From NCBI GenBank assembly GCA_013115135.1, contig JABANP010000784.1, positions 1-17,444 of the forward strand: a stretch of DNA of 17,444 nucleotides. The letters run 5' to 3'. The stretch comes from Perkinsus olseni. Taxonomy: Eukaryota; Perkinsozoa; Perkinsida; Perkinsidae. Below the pieces are notes generated by a model. That model saw only the letters and a list, made by a program, of their open reading frames with translations, did not search any database and had not been told where the DNA came from. Shown here in pieces: positions 1 to 9,448 of the stretch. The position numbers and the translations under genes were made by a program. Position 1 is the stretch's first letter, and each line of letters begins with the position of its first letter.

Positions 1-1
1 G

Positions 2-349
2 ACGAAAACTCCAGTCCAAGCCAAGATGCTTGAACTGAGGATCCTTATCAGAATCGTGTCGCTTCGATGAAGGCAACTCGAAACCCGCAGATAGAAAAAC
101 CTTCTCCATCCTCATGTACAAAACCGAGTCAACTGGCACTGGTAAGCAGCACATCTCGGGGCATAGATGGGTGATGTCGTCAAGGTAAACATGGAAGCTC
201 GCCGTCTCAGCTTTCGAACCTCTATCCTCGGCACTCGGCTGAGAATAAGCAACGCTCATGAGGTGCAGCAACACAGTGTATAGGCGGACTGGGCTATCCC
301 TAAACCGAACCAATCGCATGCTTCGATGGCAGCACCGGTTTACATGGGC
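2..349 (-). pseudogene. Reverse transcriptase fragment, cut by the left window edge
   Basis: On the minus strand the frame is open from 349 to the window edge, about 116 codons, after an in-frame stop at 350-352. It contains the reverse-transcriptase catalytic motif VYLDDI (the YLDD codons lie at 187-176), preceded by a stretch resembling the conserved segment before the catalytic motif (RFRDSPVRLYTVLLHLM) and followed by VFLSAGFELPSSK, which matches the usual F...GF.L...K block. Family knowledge: this is the palm domain of a retroelement polymerase that copies element RNA into DNA. The N-terminal part of the domain lies upstream in broken frames (361-960), so the copy is probably dead. Gag and protease pieces upstream on the same strand suggest an LTR-type element. 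Whether it is Ty3/Gypsy, BEL/Pao or another class cannot be settled here. Confidence 0.75.
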
Positions 350-360
350 TCAAATACCGG

Positions 361-960
361 TCTAGCCAGCAAGATATGGATGCAGGTAGAAGGCAGGGCA
401 CAATCCAGCAGCAATAAGCCTCCCAGATGGTCTCCCACCGCAATCTCCAGGTCTGTTTCAAAATCTGAGTGATTGTTGGTCCGTCATAGCTGCACCTTGG
501 GGAGCAACCGATTGCTAGTCTCTCTGGCGTCGATGAGTGGGCCTACATCGAGTACTCCGGCCAGGACTGGGAGAGAAGGAGCAAAAAGTGATGGACGCTT
601 CGCCCTCCTCGCGCTAGAGCTCCACCACCCATCCCTTCGTCAAGTAACACGTTTGGGAGGCTCCTCCTGGAATGCAAGCTAACTCACTTGGCGACAGCCT
701 TGAAAACAGTCGTCCAGTATGGTCTCTTCTCGGCCTGGAAGATGCTTTGTCATCGATCGGCGAGGAAGATCCACTTCTGCACGAGTAGATTTGCTCAGGG
801 ACGTCTTTCTCCTCAGTTGGTGGGAGACGCCCCATCCGCCATCGATAGTCTTCGGCGCCCATAACAGGAAGCCAACCATTGGTGTCGATGCTTTGCCGAC
901 TGCCCCTCTTGAGACGGATGATTAAAGGCTTTTCACCGGACACCCACAAAACCAGGAGTA
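361..960 (-). pseudogene. Decayed protease-RT linker and RT N-terminal region
   Basis: This stretch joins the protease to the YLDD fragment on the minus strand, but no single frame spans it. One frame is open from 949 to 614 (about 111 codons, including a tract GAEDYRWRMGRLPP). A second, downstream frame (about 580-353) carries DLEIAVGDHLGGLLLLDC. LLLLDC resembles the block holding the first catalytic aspartate of reverse transcriptases, and an adjoining frame continues with a plausible FYLHPYLAG. I infer an RT N-terminal half broken by several frameshifts and in-frame stops. The frame assignments are read by eye; only the position between protease and RT makes the identity likely. Confidence 0.5.
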
Positions 961-1129
961 TCAGCTATCTGGTTGGCACGGTCGCTTCGTCGCCATCTTC
1001 AACTTGGTAGAGCCACTGAGCCCATCATCAATATACTCGTCCACGGCATTTTACGGGATCGGCCTGCGGGCCGGAGAGTAGCCAGCCTCAGCTCACCTCT
1101 TACTGTAACCGATCGCTCAGGTCACTGTT

Positions 1130-1730
1130 CACGCCAAAAACTCAACGTGACTCCGCAGTCGCACATACTGCGGACACCGAGGATAGCGACTGCTACTGCG
1201 GCCTCCTTGAATGACTCTGAACTGCACGTGCCGACATGCGACCACTTCTGCTGGCACATGGCGTACGGACCCATCAGCTAACGTCACCCTGCAAAGGACT
1301 CGGATACCCCACGACTGGACGTTCGAAGCCCAACTTTTCCACCAACGAGGGGCGGAAATGTATAATTGTAGTAGGCTCCCGTATCCAGCAAGGCTGGCGG
1401 TACCTTAGTCCTTCTCCAAGAGGAATGTTTACCGCCAGGACCAGCCAGCTTTTCCTTAGCTTTAGTACAAGTATCAGCACAAGTATCTGGGTCGTTGTCC
1501 GCAATGTTCAGCAGCCGTTGGGTAATCTCCACAGTCTTAGAAGGGTCGACAGCTTCAGAGTTCACCTGGGGGACACCGACCGACACAGGACTCGAGGACA
1601 CAGGAGAAGCTTGGGATGTGGTAACCGCTGGTCGTTGTTCGGGGTCTCGAGGCTTAGGACGATCTTCGCTGGGGTCGATGTGAGCGAACTTACAACTTTT
1701 TCGAAACGACACTTCCCAGAACGACGCCAA
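1130..1730 (-). pseudogene. Retroelement aspartic protease with upstream linker
   Basis: The minus-strand frame from 1730 to 1284 (148 codons) carries ALLDTGAYYNYTF near residue 114. D[ST]GA is the active-site signature of retropepsin-type aspartic proteases, which cleave the element's polyprotein. After about 30 residues the frame is lost. The neighbouring frame continues with VTLADGSVRHVPAEVVACRH, which fits the second half of a retropepsin fold, and stops near 1130. So the protease is present but split by a frameshift. The preceding linker is rich in S, P, T and V, as between gag and pol domains. The order zinc finger, protease, RT on one strand supports one retroelement. The copy is probably non-functional as assembled. 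Confidence 0.7.
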
Positions 1731-1738
1731 CTGTAACA
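1680..1738 (-). other. CCCH-type zinc finger at the end of gag, split by a one-base frameshift
   Basis: Read on the minus strand, CYSWRRSGKC in one frame is followed in the next frame by KSCKFAH. Together they show the spacing C-x8-C-x5-C-x3-H of a CCCH zinc finger. The frames are separated by a run of five T (A on the minus strand) at 1697-1701; one more base there would make the finger continuous. Most LTR-element gag proteins carry a CCHC knuckle (C-x2-C-x4-H-x4-C) instead. Its place directly before the protease suggests the nucleic-acid-binding end of gag. Confidence 0.6.
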
Positions 1739-1769
1739 GATCTTCTTACTAGGCGTTCTTCTAGAGGCA

Positions 1770-2395
1770 TCACCCGCCAGATTCGGGAAACCGAGTTGAC
1801 CTTTCCCGAACCTCCACGGGAACCATCTTTAGGGTCCAGTGATCATGCGCTCGCGCATAACCAGAGTATTGGCGATGGTGGCTATAAGATAGACGACCAC
1901 CACCAGCATTGGCCATACGATCCCTGGCAACCTCCTTCACATCTTGTCGAGAAGGGAGACTAAGCAGAGCGGCCACTAATCTTCCATTATCCAAAGACCA
2001 CACCGCGGGAAGCAAGATCCGCTACAGTGGTCTCAAAGCGATGGGAGAAGAGGCAGTCGATTCTGACCTTGATTGTCGTAGAGCTAAAAGGCTCCTGCTC
2101 GAGACTTCCACGAACCAGTATCACCATCAAGGCCAGCCGTTAACATCTCAAGCTCCTTCATAAGACGGTCATATTCCTCCTTCCACTTTCGAGCCGGGGC
2201 GTTTGGGGGCGGAGCCCTCGGCCTAGAGTCGTAATTGAACGGTATCTGCGAAATGTTCCTCGTCAAAGCATAATACCTTAGCACATGAGTCGTTATAGCC
2301 ACGAGAGTCGCATAAGGCATAGAACTGCGACGCCACGATGGGGAAACTACGAGTGTCAGTGAAACCAGAGTAACATGTACCGTCAATGATCTCAA
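1770..2395 (-). pseudogene. Gag-like coding remnants, several frames
   Basis: The minus strand holds a chain of short open stretches upstream of the zinc finger. One (about 2395-2220) includes FPIVASQFYALCDSRGYNDS. The next includes RPRAPPPNAPARKWKEEYDR and a predicted helix rich in E, K, L and M (about 2235-2084). A third (2015-1770) includes SRQDVKEVARDRM and ends just before the zinc finger. They lie in different frames separated by stops, as expected for a decayed gag. No catalytic motif is seen, and I do not recognise a specific family. The gag call rests on position (upstream of a nucleic-acid-binding finger, protease and RT on the same strand) and on the helical, charged composition. 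Confidence 0.45.
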
Positions 2396-2571
2396 CGGGA
2401 TCCTACCTCTTTCCGAGATTCTCGGATCGATTTAGCATCAATATCATCGTCCAATATGACAACATCATCTGTAGCAGTAGGGCCAGTAACATTCTCAGTA
2501 GGCAGATCGCCTTCAGATTTAACACCTGCAAAGCGGACACTATAGTCATCAAGAACCGGATACTCATACTT
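2392..2571 (-). pseudogene. Acidic coding fragment upstream of the gag remnants
   Basis: An open minus-strand frame of 59 codons between a stop at 2572-2574 and a TGA at 2392-2394 reads as ordinary protein, with an acidic tract (DDVVILDDDIDAKSIRESRK). There is no ATG near its start. It runs straight toward the gag-like frame that begins around 2395 in another phase, so it may be the N-terminal part of the same gag, separated by a frameshift. No function can be assigned. Confidence 0.35.
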
Positions 2572-2640
2572 TCACAGGGTTAATCGTCAGGGCGGTTTTT
2601 AACATCATCCTCCTTCAAAGGGGATGTAGAGAACTCAGAA

Positions 2641-3016
2641 TCAGTCGTTGCTGAAGAGAACCATGACCACGGAAGAAAGGAGAATACCAATCAGAAAGAA
2701 GAGCTCTTTACGAGCGGGACTCGTCTCCTTCCTCGTAGCATCCACTACCGGAATGCCAAGATCACCAGCAACACCGTCCGAAGCCGAACTTCTTTCGATC
2801 CAAGTACCAGATCCAGAGTATCGTAAAGCTCGGTCGGGCGATATACCTTCACCGCTATCAGCAACAGGACATATCGCTTCGAACAACCGTTTCTAACTCC
2901 ACGTCCAAGTCTAGGTCTTCAGAAGTGAACCAACCAGAAATCACCTTAGCCCCATGAGGTCCCGGTATCAGGAGCCAATCTACGTGTAGACCCAGTATGG
3001 TTAGTAGACCGACATA
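2641..3016 (-). pseudogene. Unknown fragment with a C-terminal hydrophobic segment
   Basis: Two overlapping minus-strand frames look coding. The first is open from 3016 to a stop at 2858-2860 and contains HVDWLLIPGPHGAKVISGWF and then an acidic tract. The second starts near 2886 and ends at 2641, finishing with RKELFFLIGILLSSVVMVLF, a likely membrane segment one residue-cluster before the stop. A single-base shift near 2880 would join them. I do not recognise the protein. It could be the first ORF of the retroelement to its left, or the 3' end of a host gene that ends in a membrane anchor. Confidence 0.3.
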
Positions 3017-3174
3017 CTACTCGACGAGACTCGACAAACCCTGATGTTGTTTTGTATAGTTATGACGGCAAACCGTAGCGATATCTAGCTCCAGCGTAAC
3101 ACTAACCGCCGGCGACAGTATCCGTAGACAGGATCGCACAATTGGAGACATAACAGCATAAGACCTATACTCTA
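3017..3174. other. Left flank of the duplication, no gene seen
   Basis: No convincing open frame, RNA gene or repeat was found here. The similarity to the second copy begins at about 3175. The sequence just before it (CTATACTCTAAGAAAG) shares only a few bases with the flank of copy B (TATACCAAGAAG), so any junction homology is short. Confidence 0.4.
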
Positions 3175-3272
3175 AGAAAGATGTTCCAACGATTCTATAA
3201 ACAAGCCGATTCGCCTGAAGTACGCGCGTGATCAGTACTCTGCCTAACAGTAACTGTTCCTCACCTTTTGAC

Positions 3273-4459
3273 TCACACTTCCTTCTCTACCGTCTGATCT
3301 ATGATATTTGCCCTCTTCATCAGCTCGGTCGCCGTTGCCGGAGTAAAGTAGTACAAAAACCCCGGGACCTGATTTGATCGACACCCCATCGACAGATAAC
3401 AGCCGTCTTTAAACGTGCTGCTATAGCAATACCGACCATTCGCCAAATCTGGTGGAAGATGAGGGATAACAACTATACCAGCAAAAACATCTACAAGCGC
3501 CAACTCCGCACTGTGATTGGTCTCGGCATCGTCACTGAGAAAAGGCAGAGCACGCGATTATCATGCATGAAGATTACACATGCCGGCTGTCGTGGGGTTG
3601 CATATCGTGAATGAGGAATTACTCACTCGCAAGAGGCGGCTCTCACGCCACTCAGACGAGAAATCGAGAGGTTGAAAGCGTCTCACTCAAGCGCTTTTCT
3701 CAAAGCGTGGGCGAACTCGAGAAAAAGCAACTCCGGTGGCATCATTGGTGTCAAACGATCCATACTTTTCCATTCAACGAGAAATCTCTTAGGCAAACAC
3801 GGCGACTCTTTTTTGCTACCGTCGTCAAATCTCCCATTTTTCGCGCCGGCTTACTCGGGGAAGAGTTCACCATTGATGCCGAGCACTAGAATGCGTATAA
3901 CCAGCGATAGTGGAACCGCATCGAGGAGCAGTATGAGCTGTAGTACGCCGAAAATGAACCTCTGAAAAGAACAATCACTGGTCGACCACCATCAACTTTG
4001 TGCACAGCGGGCTTCCAGGCCGTTGCACAGCACGGAATACACAGAGCTTTTGCGATAATGGTAGGCGAGTTGAGTCACCCACGTGACTACGGTCGCTATG
4101 AGGGGAAAATGCTTGCCTCTTCTCGCAGTTGCAACGCACTAGCCATTTCGACTCTTTCCGACAACTTTCGGGACCCCTAGAGACAGCCGCTGACTCACAG
4201 TTTTATTCGTCCAGAACCAAAAACATAGATTCCTGCTGGTTGGGTGCATCGGTTCCCGTGATGAGGAGATACAATCTGCTCGTGAGCAGAGGTATCCATC
4301 CAGTACCGGTTGCAGCGCCAGTAATCATACCAAAATGCCCTCGCAGGAGGAATGGAGGGGCAGAAGCTCCGACTGTTGACTAAAAGAACAAAAAAATTTC
4401 GAGCCTTTTTCCAGTTGACACCGACAGTCGCATCAACGGTTGCAAAACAATGAACACGG
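3273..4459 (-). CDS. Multi-exon gene of unknown function, copy A (readable)
   Basis: I do not recognise the protein. The firmest part is two exons, 3815-3687 and 3534-3273. They are joined by a 152-base GT-AG intron (GTGAGA donor; CCTTTTCTCAG acceptor) with matching phase, ending in TGA. The last exon has a cysteine-containing tract (NGRYCYSSTFKDGCYLSMGC). Further upstream, exon 3961-3855 can join 3815 through a 39-base intron in phase and encodes a strongly hydrophobic stretch. Exon 4459-4199 contains AFWYDYWRCNRYWMD and ends at a GTGAGT donor. How 4199 connects to 3961 is unresolved (phases differ if spliced directly in the frame shown), and no start codon was fixed. Hydrophobic stretches and scattered cysteines suggest a secreted or membrane protein. 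Copy B has frameshifts in three of these exons. Confidence 0.5.
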
Positions 4460-4576
4460 CTATTAAATTAATAGTATTAATCGATCAGCATGGACCGAGA
4501 GGGCGGAACGGCTATTGCACGCATGACAGCGCGTCTGGGTCAGCGCTTCTGGAAAGCTCTTGATCATTGAGCCCTT

Positions 4577-5196
4577 TCAATTGGCGTGTATCATGAGGCA
4601 GATCAGGTCTCGAGGTCCTCGCCGCAACTTTTCGGTCACAGAACGTGGCAGCCCACCCCTGTCAGGGCTCTCACGTTGAGCACATAGGCATTCCATCGGC
4701 GCAGCGAGAGTACTCTGTAGTCTATCACAGATTTCACAAGCACGAGACGCATGTAGGGACGACCATGATGGTCGGACCATCTCCACCCGCTTCTCGTCTC
4801 CACTGCTGGCGAGGCTGTTCTTGCTCTCCTTCCCAGCTGCCTCGGGTACGTCCATCCTTACCGATCTGGACTTAGCGACGCCTTCCGTTCCTCTGTTTTC
4901 CAGTGAACCGCTACATCTCTCCATCGCGTTCGGGTCTCCTTTACCATTGGTCTCGATCGCCCCGGGCAAATCGACCGCTAAGGATTCCCTAGCACTTTGA
5001 TCATCTGAGCCGCTACAACCTCCCTCGCCCCTTCCAGCCGAAAGCTACCAACCGCCAGATTTGGCACGGCCGATCGGATGCCGCCTTCCTGATCCTCTCC
5101 GAAAGCCTCTTCCTGGCCTCCCACGGGAGCTACCGAAGTTCTAGAGGCATTGTTTCTGAATCTTTTTATAGCTTTATTCACATGTTCCGGGTTCAC
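4577..5196 (-). pseudogene. Hypothetical minus-strand ORF, copy A (frameshifted)
   Basis: This matches the 206-codon minus-strand frame at 13558-14178 but is split by a run of four C at about 5027-5030, where copy B has five. The parts are a 72-codon frame (5196-4978) and a 130-codon frame (4969-4577). The split may be a homopolymer error. See the copy B entry for what the protein looks like. Confidence 0.3.
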
Positions 5197-5998
5197 ATGG
5201 ATATTGTCGGTCCTTACAAGGAATACGAGCTGTACGTGGTAACTCTAGTTGATAATTTCAGCGGTTACCTCCTCACACGTGCCACCAAGTCCATGCCTAC
5301 TTCTAAAGTTGCTTCCGCCTTGTTGCGGACCGTGTTCGAGTGCTTCAACACTGTTGCGCGGACGGTTTTACCATGATGGCGGCTCCCCAGTTCACGTCGG
5401 CTGAGTTCCTCTCCAGAATGAACTGGATGCACGCTTCTTCCGTTCCGTCCTCTGTCGCGAGCTCTTGGGTGAATGGCAAAGTCGAGCGAGTCCATCGTGT
5501 GCTTAACGAGCGTGTACGCTCAGCCTCTGCCACTGACCTCTCCTTTGGACTTTTCAAAACCACTATTGTCAAGGCTACCTCGATGTTCAACACGGCTGTA
5601 ACCCGCCGTACTGGTCGTACTCCGCATTCTTTGGTCTTCTCCTTCTCTCCTTGGCCCTATCCAGAAGTTGACCCTGTCTTCCGACCTCCTGAGGAGTCGG
5701 TTGATACCATCACGGATGCAGACTACCCTGATTCTGCCCCGCCTCTACCACGACTCCGTTCCGGCCGCCTTCCTGCCGTTGGCGTGATTTGGTTAGCTCG
5801 TCCGTTTGGAGAGCAGAAAAGTACTACCGTCCCTTCCTACCGTGTCGGATTGTTCAAGTCGTTTCTCCCCGAGTCTATAAGGTCGCTTTAGCCAACCTGC
5901 GGTCGACCAAGCGAGTCCATCGTCACCACTTGAAGTTCATTTCGCCTGCAGCTGTTTGCAAACTGCCCTCTGCTTCACTTCCAGCGGCATCTCCCTAA
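5182..5998 (+). pseudogene. Ty3/Gypsy-type integrase, copy A (frameshifted)
   Basis: This is the same integrase as 14164-14979, but with one extra T in a T run (about 5366-5369) and one extra C (about 5385-5388), plus a lost A near 5819. These put the first aspartate motif (VHMDIVGP), the DxxSQF block and the C-terminal domain in different frames. The segment 5340-5891 keeps the VNGKVERVHRVL glutamate block, and 5789-5998 keeps the C-terminal RIVQVVSPRVYKVAL and HHLKFISP blocks. Substitutions relative to copy B cluster from about 5755 on. All three breaks are in homopolymers, so they could be sequencing errors. A polypurine tract and possible LTR follow 15 bases after the stop. Confidence 0.75.
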
Positions 5999-6012
5999 CA
6001 GCTGCTTTTTCC

Positions 6013-6025
6013 GAAGGAGGGAGAG
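6013..6025 (+). other. Polypurine tract before a possible 3' LTR, copy A
   Basis: The tract GAAGGAGGGAGAG lies 15 bases after the integrase stop and is followed directly by TGTCGC. In LTR elements a purine tract primes plus-strand DNA synthesis, and the 3' LTR starts right after it with TG. The position and the TG support the call. Confidence 0.55.
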
Positions 6026-6620
6026 TGTCGCTTGCGCGAGTTGGCGAGCGCTCCGTTCTGTCTCTCCGTGACGTGAACCACGTCACCCTCTGAGGCTAGC
6101 CCATGTTGGTCTTGTTCATTGCTTCTGGCATTCACCTCACCCATGTCACGTTCGTCAATCGGGGATCTCGGGAACGTCGGAGATGCCGACGATACCACCG
6201 TACTACCCCCGAACGAAGGGGGGAGGGCGAAGTACTCCAGAAGGTCAACGCCGATGACGTCGCGGCGCGGGGACTGTCCCCGGGGGACACTGTCCTGGCA
6301 GAGGATTCCAAATACTTTGCGAGTTCCTCGACAGACGCGGACGATTGAGAGGGGATCTTGAGAGGTCCGCCGAGTGTCTAAGCACCAGCTGTTGCTCAGT
6401 CGTGGCTCACAGCTTTGCATACTAGTCGGGGGATATGTGAGAGCGTCTATTGTATGCTCTGTTCTGGTCGATGGACTGCTAGCCTAGACTATGCGCATGC
6501 ACAGCTGAACAGGATAAGCTTTAGTAGCAGCAAAAACTTCCGGACTAGATTTGTGATGAGCGCCCGCAGTGAAGAGACTCCCCCGGCATAAATTGATAAT
6601 CAATCGTGATGGCGTTAGGC
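6026..6620 (+). other. Possible 3' LTR, copy A; right end not defined
   Basis: The sequence after the polypurine tract starts TGTCGCTTGCGCGAG, as an LTR would. No matching GCGACA end, second LTR or target duplication was found, so the right end given here is only an upper guess before the esterase region. Short open frames inside it (for example 6103-6361) have no recognisable protein and are probably chance. The block 6259-6310 differs from copy B by substitution of about 30 bases. The region lies 5' of the esterase on the same strand and could serve as its promoter. Confidence 0.35.
6068..6086. promoter_or_regulatory. Inverted repeat GTGACGTG-AAC-CACGTCAC, copy A
   Basis: This is a perfect 8-base inverted repeat with a 3-base spacer, 42 bases into the possible LTR. 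Each arm holds ACGTG/CACGT and TGACG cores like those bound by bZIP and bHLH factors in other eukaryotes. It is identical in copy B (15049-15067). A binding-site role is inference. Confidence 0.35.
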
Positions 6621-6706
6621 GGTGAATAAATTGAGTTGTGTACCGGTAATGCATGATATGACCTTGAAGACATTATCGCTGCGCAGACTTGGATATCCTC
6701 GTAAGT

Positions 6707-8316
6707 ATGGTTGCCTTACAGCACCTCATTGTTCTGCTCTACCTTCTCCCAGCAGCGGTTCTGGGACTGCCAGACAATGCTGGCGGAACACTCAGGAAAG
6801 TCGGCAACGGCGCCTTGCACCCCATTCCTCCACAATGCCTCAATGGTGCCATGGATCCGGTGTCTCTAAGGTGATTGAGTTTCTCGGCCTCCCCTCTATC
6901 CTGAGGATGTTCTGCTCTCATCAGTGAGGAATGCATCCCGCCTTTCTTGAACCATATGCTTGTGAACGCAGCCACTCCCAGAATGAGAGAAGAGCTCAGG
7001 CGACTGAAGTGAGTGGGATACTTCACCTGCTGTGGTTATCGCCTGCCTTTCAGGCTGAACGTCAGCGAATACACCTACTTCGAAGTTTATTCGTATAGTG
7101 TGGACTTCTCAGACAAAGGTAAGGCGGGCACGAGCTGTTTCAGGTCAGCTGAGCTGATTTCTCGAAGGCATCACTGTATCATTGAGATGAATTATGTCAC
7201 ATAGTATCTGCTCCTTGCATATCAGGTGTAACCTTCAAGAACAAGCTTCTTGTACTTCCTCAAAATTACTCCATCGACACCGTGATCGACGAGCCCTACC
7301 AGAACCAGTCAGACGACGCTCCTCAGTTCGATGTACGTATCTCAACTGGTCTTCCCGTGGTTGGAGGAAGTCACATTGTGATCAACGAGGACGCGCCTGC
7401 TGGCGAAGTCAGACTGAAGGAGATCCCAGGGAGTGAAAAGTTCAGCTTCAAAATGGATATTGGTGGGTGGTTTGGCAAAACTACTCTAACACGTTCTTAT
7501 TATCGCCACATCCCCCCTAAGGATGTCGAGGTCAAGGGAATACTCGTACAGTACCATGGCTATCGTGATACATGTGAGACATGGGAGAACTATTCTAAAA
7601 CTACTCCCCTGGCTGATAAATACGGCCTGATATTGATCACTGCGTGTGGTTCTTGGTATGGTTGGTATTCGAGCTATTTGAAATCCGCAAGCGGGTGGAA
7701 TGCAGGCGTTTGCTGCGTCAAGCGAGACGATATCGACGATGCTAATTACACGAGGATTATCCTAGAGAGGGAGAACAAGGACAACTTGCCAGTCTATGGA
7801 TATGGTTACAGCAATGGTGGTATGATGGTGGAATCCCTTCTGTGCCATAAGGTTATTCAAATGGCGGTATCGGTTAATGGTGTGCTGGCTCTGAAACCTG
7901 GCTTGGATGGGACTTTCAAGACCTGTGACGATATCTACAATAATGCCACCTTCGGCCCGAAGCCTCCGGTGCCTAGGGTGGCCAGCATACACTGCCTCGA
8001 TGATGAGTGGGTTCCCTACAGGGGTTCTATCGACGGGAAGAAATATAAAAAGTACTTCAGCTCCGACCTTCTCCCGAGGACTAACAGAGATATCAGACGA
8101 TGGGCGAGCAGGTTTGGATGTGAAAAGAACGTAACGACTAAAACAAGGATCAAGCGGTGGCTGAGACTGAAGGAGTGGAAGTGTCCTGGAGAAGAGAGAG
8201 TGGTGTCTATCAAGAGGAAAAACTGCAGCTTTCATGGTTCAGCCCATCGAGTTGTTAGAACTCAATATCTCGACCCCGCTGAATGGGCCATCAAATTCTT
8301 TCTTGGTCTCCCCTGA
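6707..8316 (+). CDS. Secreted alpha/beta-hydrolase (PHB-depolymerase / feruloyl-esterase-like), four exons
   Basis: Exons 6707-6870, 6925-7008, 7054-7118 and 7226-8316 (introns of 54, 45 and 107 bases, all GT-AG) join in phase to 468 codons including TGA. Residues 1-20 are a signal peptide (hydrophobic core LIVLLYLLPAAVLG), so the start at 6707 is favoured. Residues about 21-190 are unassigned. The catalytic domain follows: VQYHGYRD (oxyanion HG), GYGYSNGGMM with nucleophile Ser about 300, IHCLDDEWVPY with acid Asp about 364, and SAHRVV with His about 445, then a terminal EWAIKFF helix. These match the LpqC/PHB-depolymerase/feruloyl-esterase group, which hydrolyse ester bonds of polymers or plant esters. 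The substrate is not evident. The 5' exons are repeated in copy B. A retroelement LTR-like region lies upstream. Confidence 0.88.
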
Positions 8317-9448
8317 AAATTTTCTATTTAAACAGCTGGATGACTGATACACGTTCGTCCGGCACTTCACATGTGTTAACTTTTTAGCAATTGCATCATC
8401 CATGACGATTACGCTAATGACGCCTAGCTTGCGCCAGAAGCAGGATGATGATCGTGCTCAGATCCGATTAAGTGAGTGAGCATCACTTTCGTATTTCAAT
8501 TTCGCATTTTTTATTGTCTCGTCCCAAGTCGTGGGGCCCACGACTTGTGGCATTGAAACGCGCATGTGCCAGGCTTCTCCTGTTCCCTCCGCACGTTGTG
8601 AGCCGCTCGCGACTCGATGCGCTCATGCCGGGCACTCCGGAGGTACGCACAGTATTGGGCTGCGTAGTACCATTTATTTTCTCCAGATGGGATAACAGAA
8701 TCGCTAAAGACATTATTCCTTCAAGACGCTTCTGGCGTGACATTCTCGAGTTGTGTTAGGAGTATGAACTCCTCGGGGGCGCTCGACTTCGCACCAGTTT
8801 GAAAATTGAGTCCTCCGAACGTCCTGATACACTTCACGCGCCTCCCGAATGACTGACAATCCTCAATATATCAATAACTATTCGTCCCGCGAAGCGAGTA
8901 ATGGCCACCCAAAAGGCTCCGAAGGGTCTCTAGATTCCGAGTGCTGGGCTCGGAGCGCAACTAGCTGTCTCATATCGGTCACAGCCTAGCCACGCCAGTC
9001 GATGCTTCACAACGAAACAAAGACAACACGGATTCGAAAAGAACATCATTTTACAGGCTCCATGATTCAACCGAACAACCTGGTACAAGCACTCCGATAT
9101 TTTGCATACATCATCCTCCGCCATCTCCAAGTTGGATGAAGTTCCCCTCTACTGCTACTATTACCAACCAGGAGGTTGTCTGATGCCAAATCAACCGAAT
9201 ACCTCTCAATCCACCATGACAAAGCCGATAAAGACACCTGATGGGAGCCAGCCCATCTCATTGCCCAGTAGAGCTAGCTGCGAGAGACCCTCGCCGGGAT
9301 ACTATTCAACCACAACCATTCCGAAAATACTGGGATTCCCTTAGATGCGCATTATGGTGTGAACTACTACGAAACGCGATTTGCAAGGTTACTCTCTCCG
9401 GCACGCAGACAGGATGCTACCAATTTCAGTAACGTTACATCATCGTCT
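8317..9448. other. Intergenic stretch after the esterase; one palindrome, no supported gene
   Basis: Open frames on both strands (for example plus 8472-8759 and plus 9102-9344) have no recognisable motif, no good splice context and overlap one another, so none is called. The stretch lies between the 3' ends of the plus-strand esterase and the minus-strand EF-hand gene, so both termination regions should be here. The only clear structure is the palindrome at 8525-8547. Confidence 0.5.
8525..8547. repeat. Perfect palindrome, 11-base arms, one-base centre
   Basis: CAAGTCGTGGG and its exact reverse complement CCCACGACTTG flank a single G at 8536. It lies about 210 bases after the esterase stop. 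Its geometry matches the palindromes at 11305-11649. Confidence 0.85.

Larger units (their letters stand above)
3175..7204 (+). repeat. Segmental duplication, copy A (about 4.0 kb)
   Basis: This segment aligns along its full length with 12163-16181 in direct orientation. The offset drifts from 8987 bases at the left end to 8977 at the right, so the copies differ by a net 10 bases of small indels. It contains the minus-strand multi-exon gene, the minus-strand hypothetical ORF, the integrase, the possible LTR and the first three esterase exons. At its right end copy A continues without a break into the rest of esterase intron 3 and exon 4, while copy B is interrupted by a transposon. The true duplicated unit may therefore extend past 7204, perhaps the whole 9 kb to 12162. 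Confidence 0.95.

Noticed and set aside
473..1683. Several plus-strand and overlapping open frames in the left region
   Set aside because: They lie opposite the minus-strand protease and RT pieces, have no motifs, and are best seen as antisense shadows.
4453..4485. AT-rich stretch as a possible origin or TATA region
   Set aside because: Only about 25 bases, and it fits as the end of an intron before the exon at 4459.
8472..8759. 95-codon plus-strand frame after the esterase
   Set aside because: No recognisable domain or splice context, and it overlaps a minus-strand frame of similar length and the palindrome at 8525-8547.
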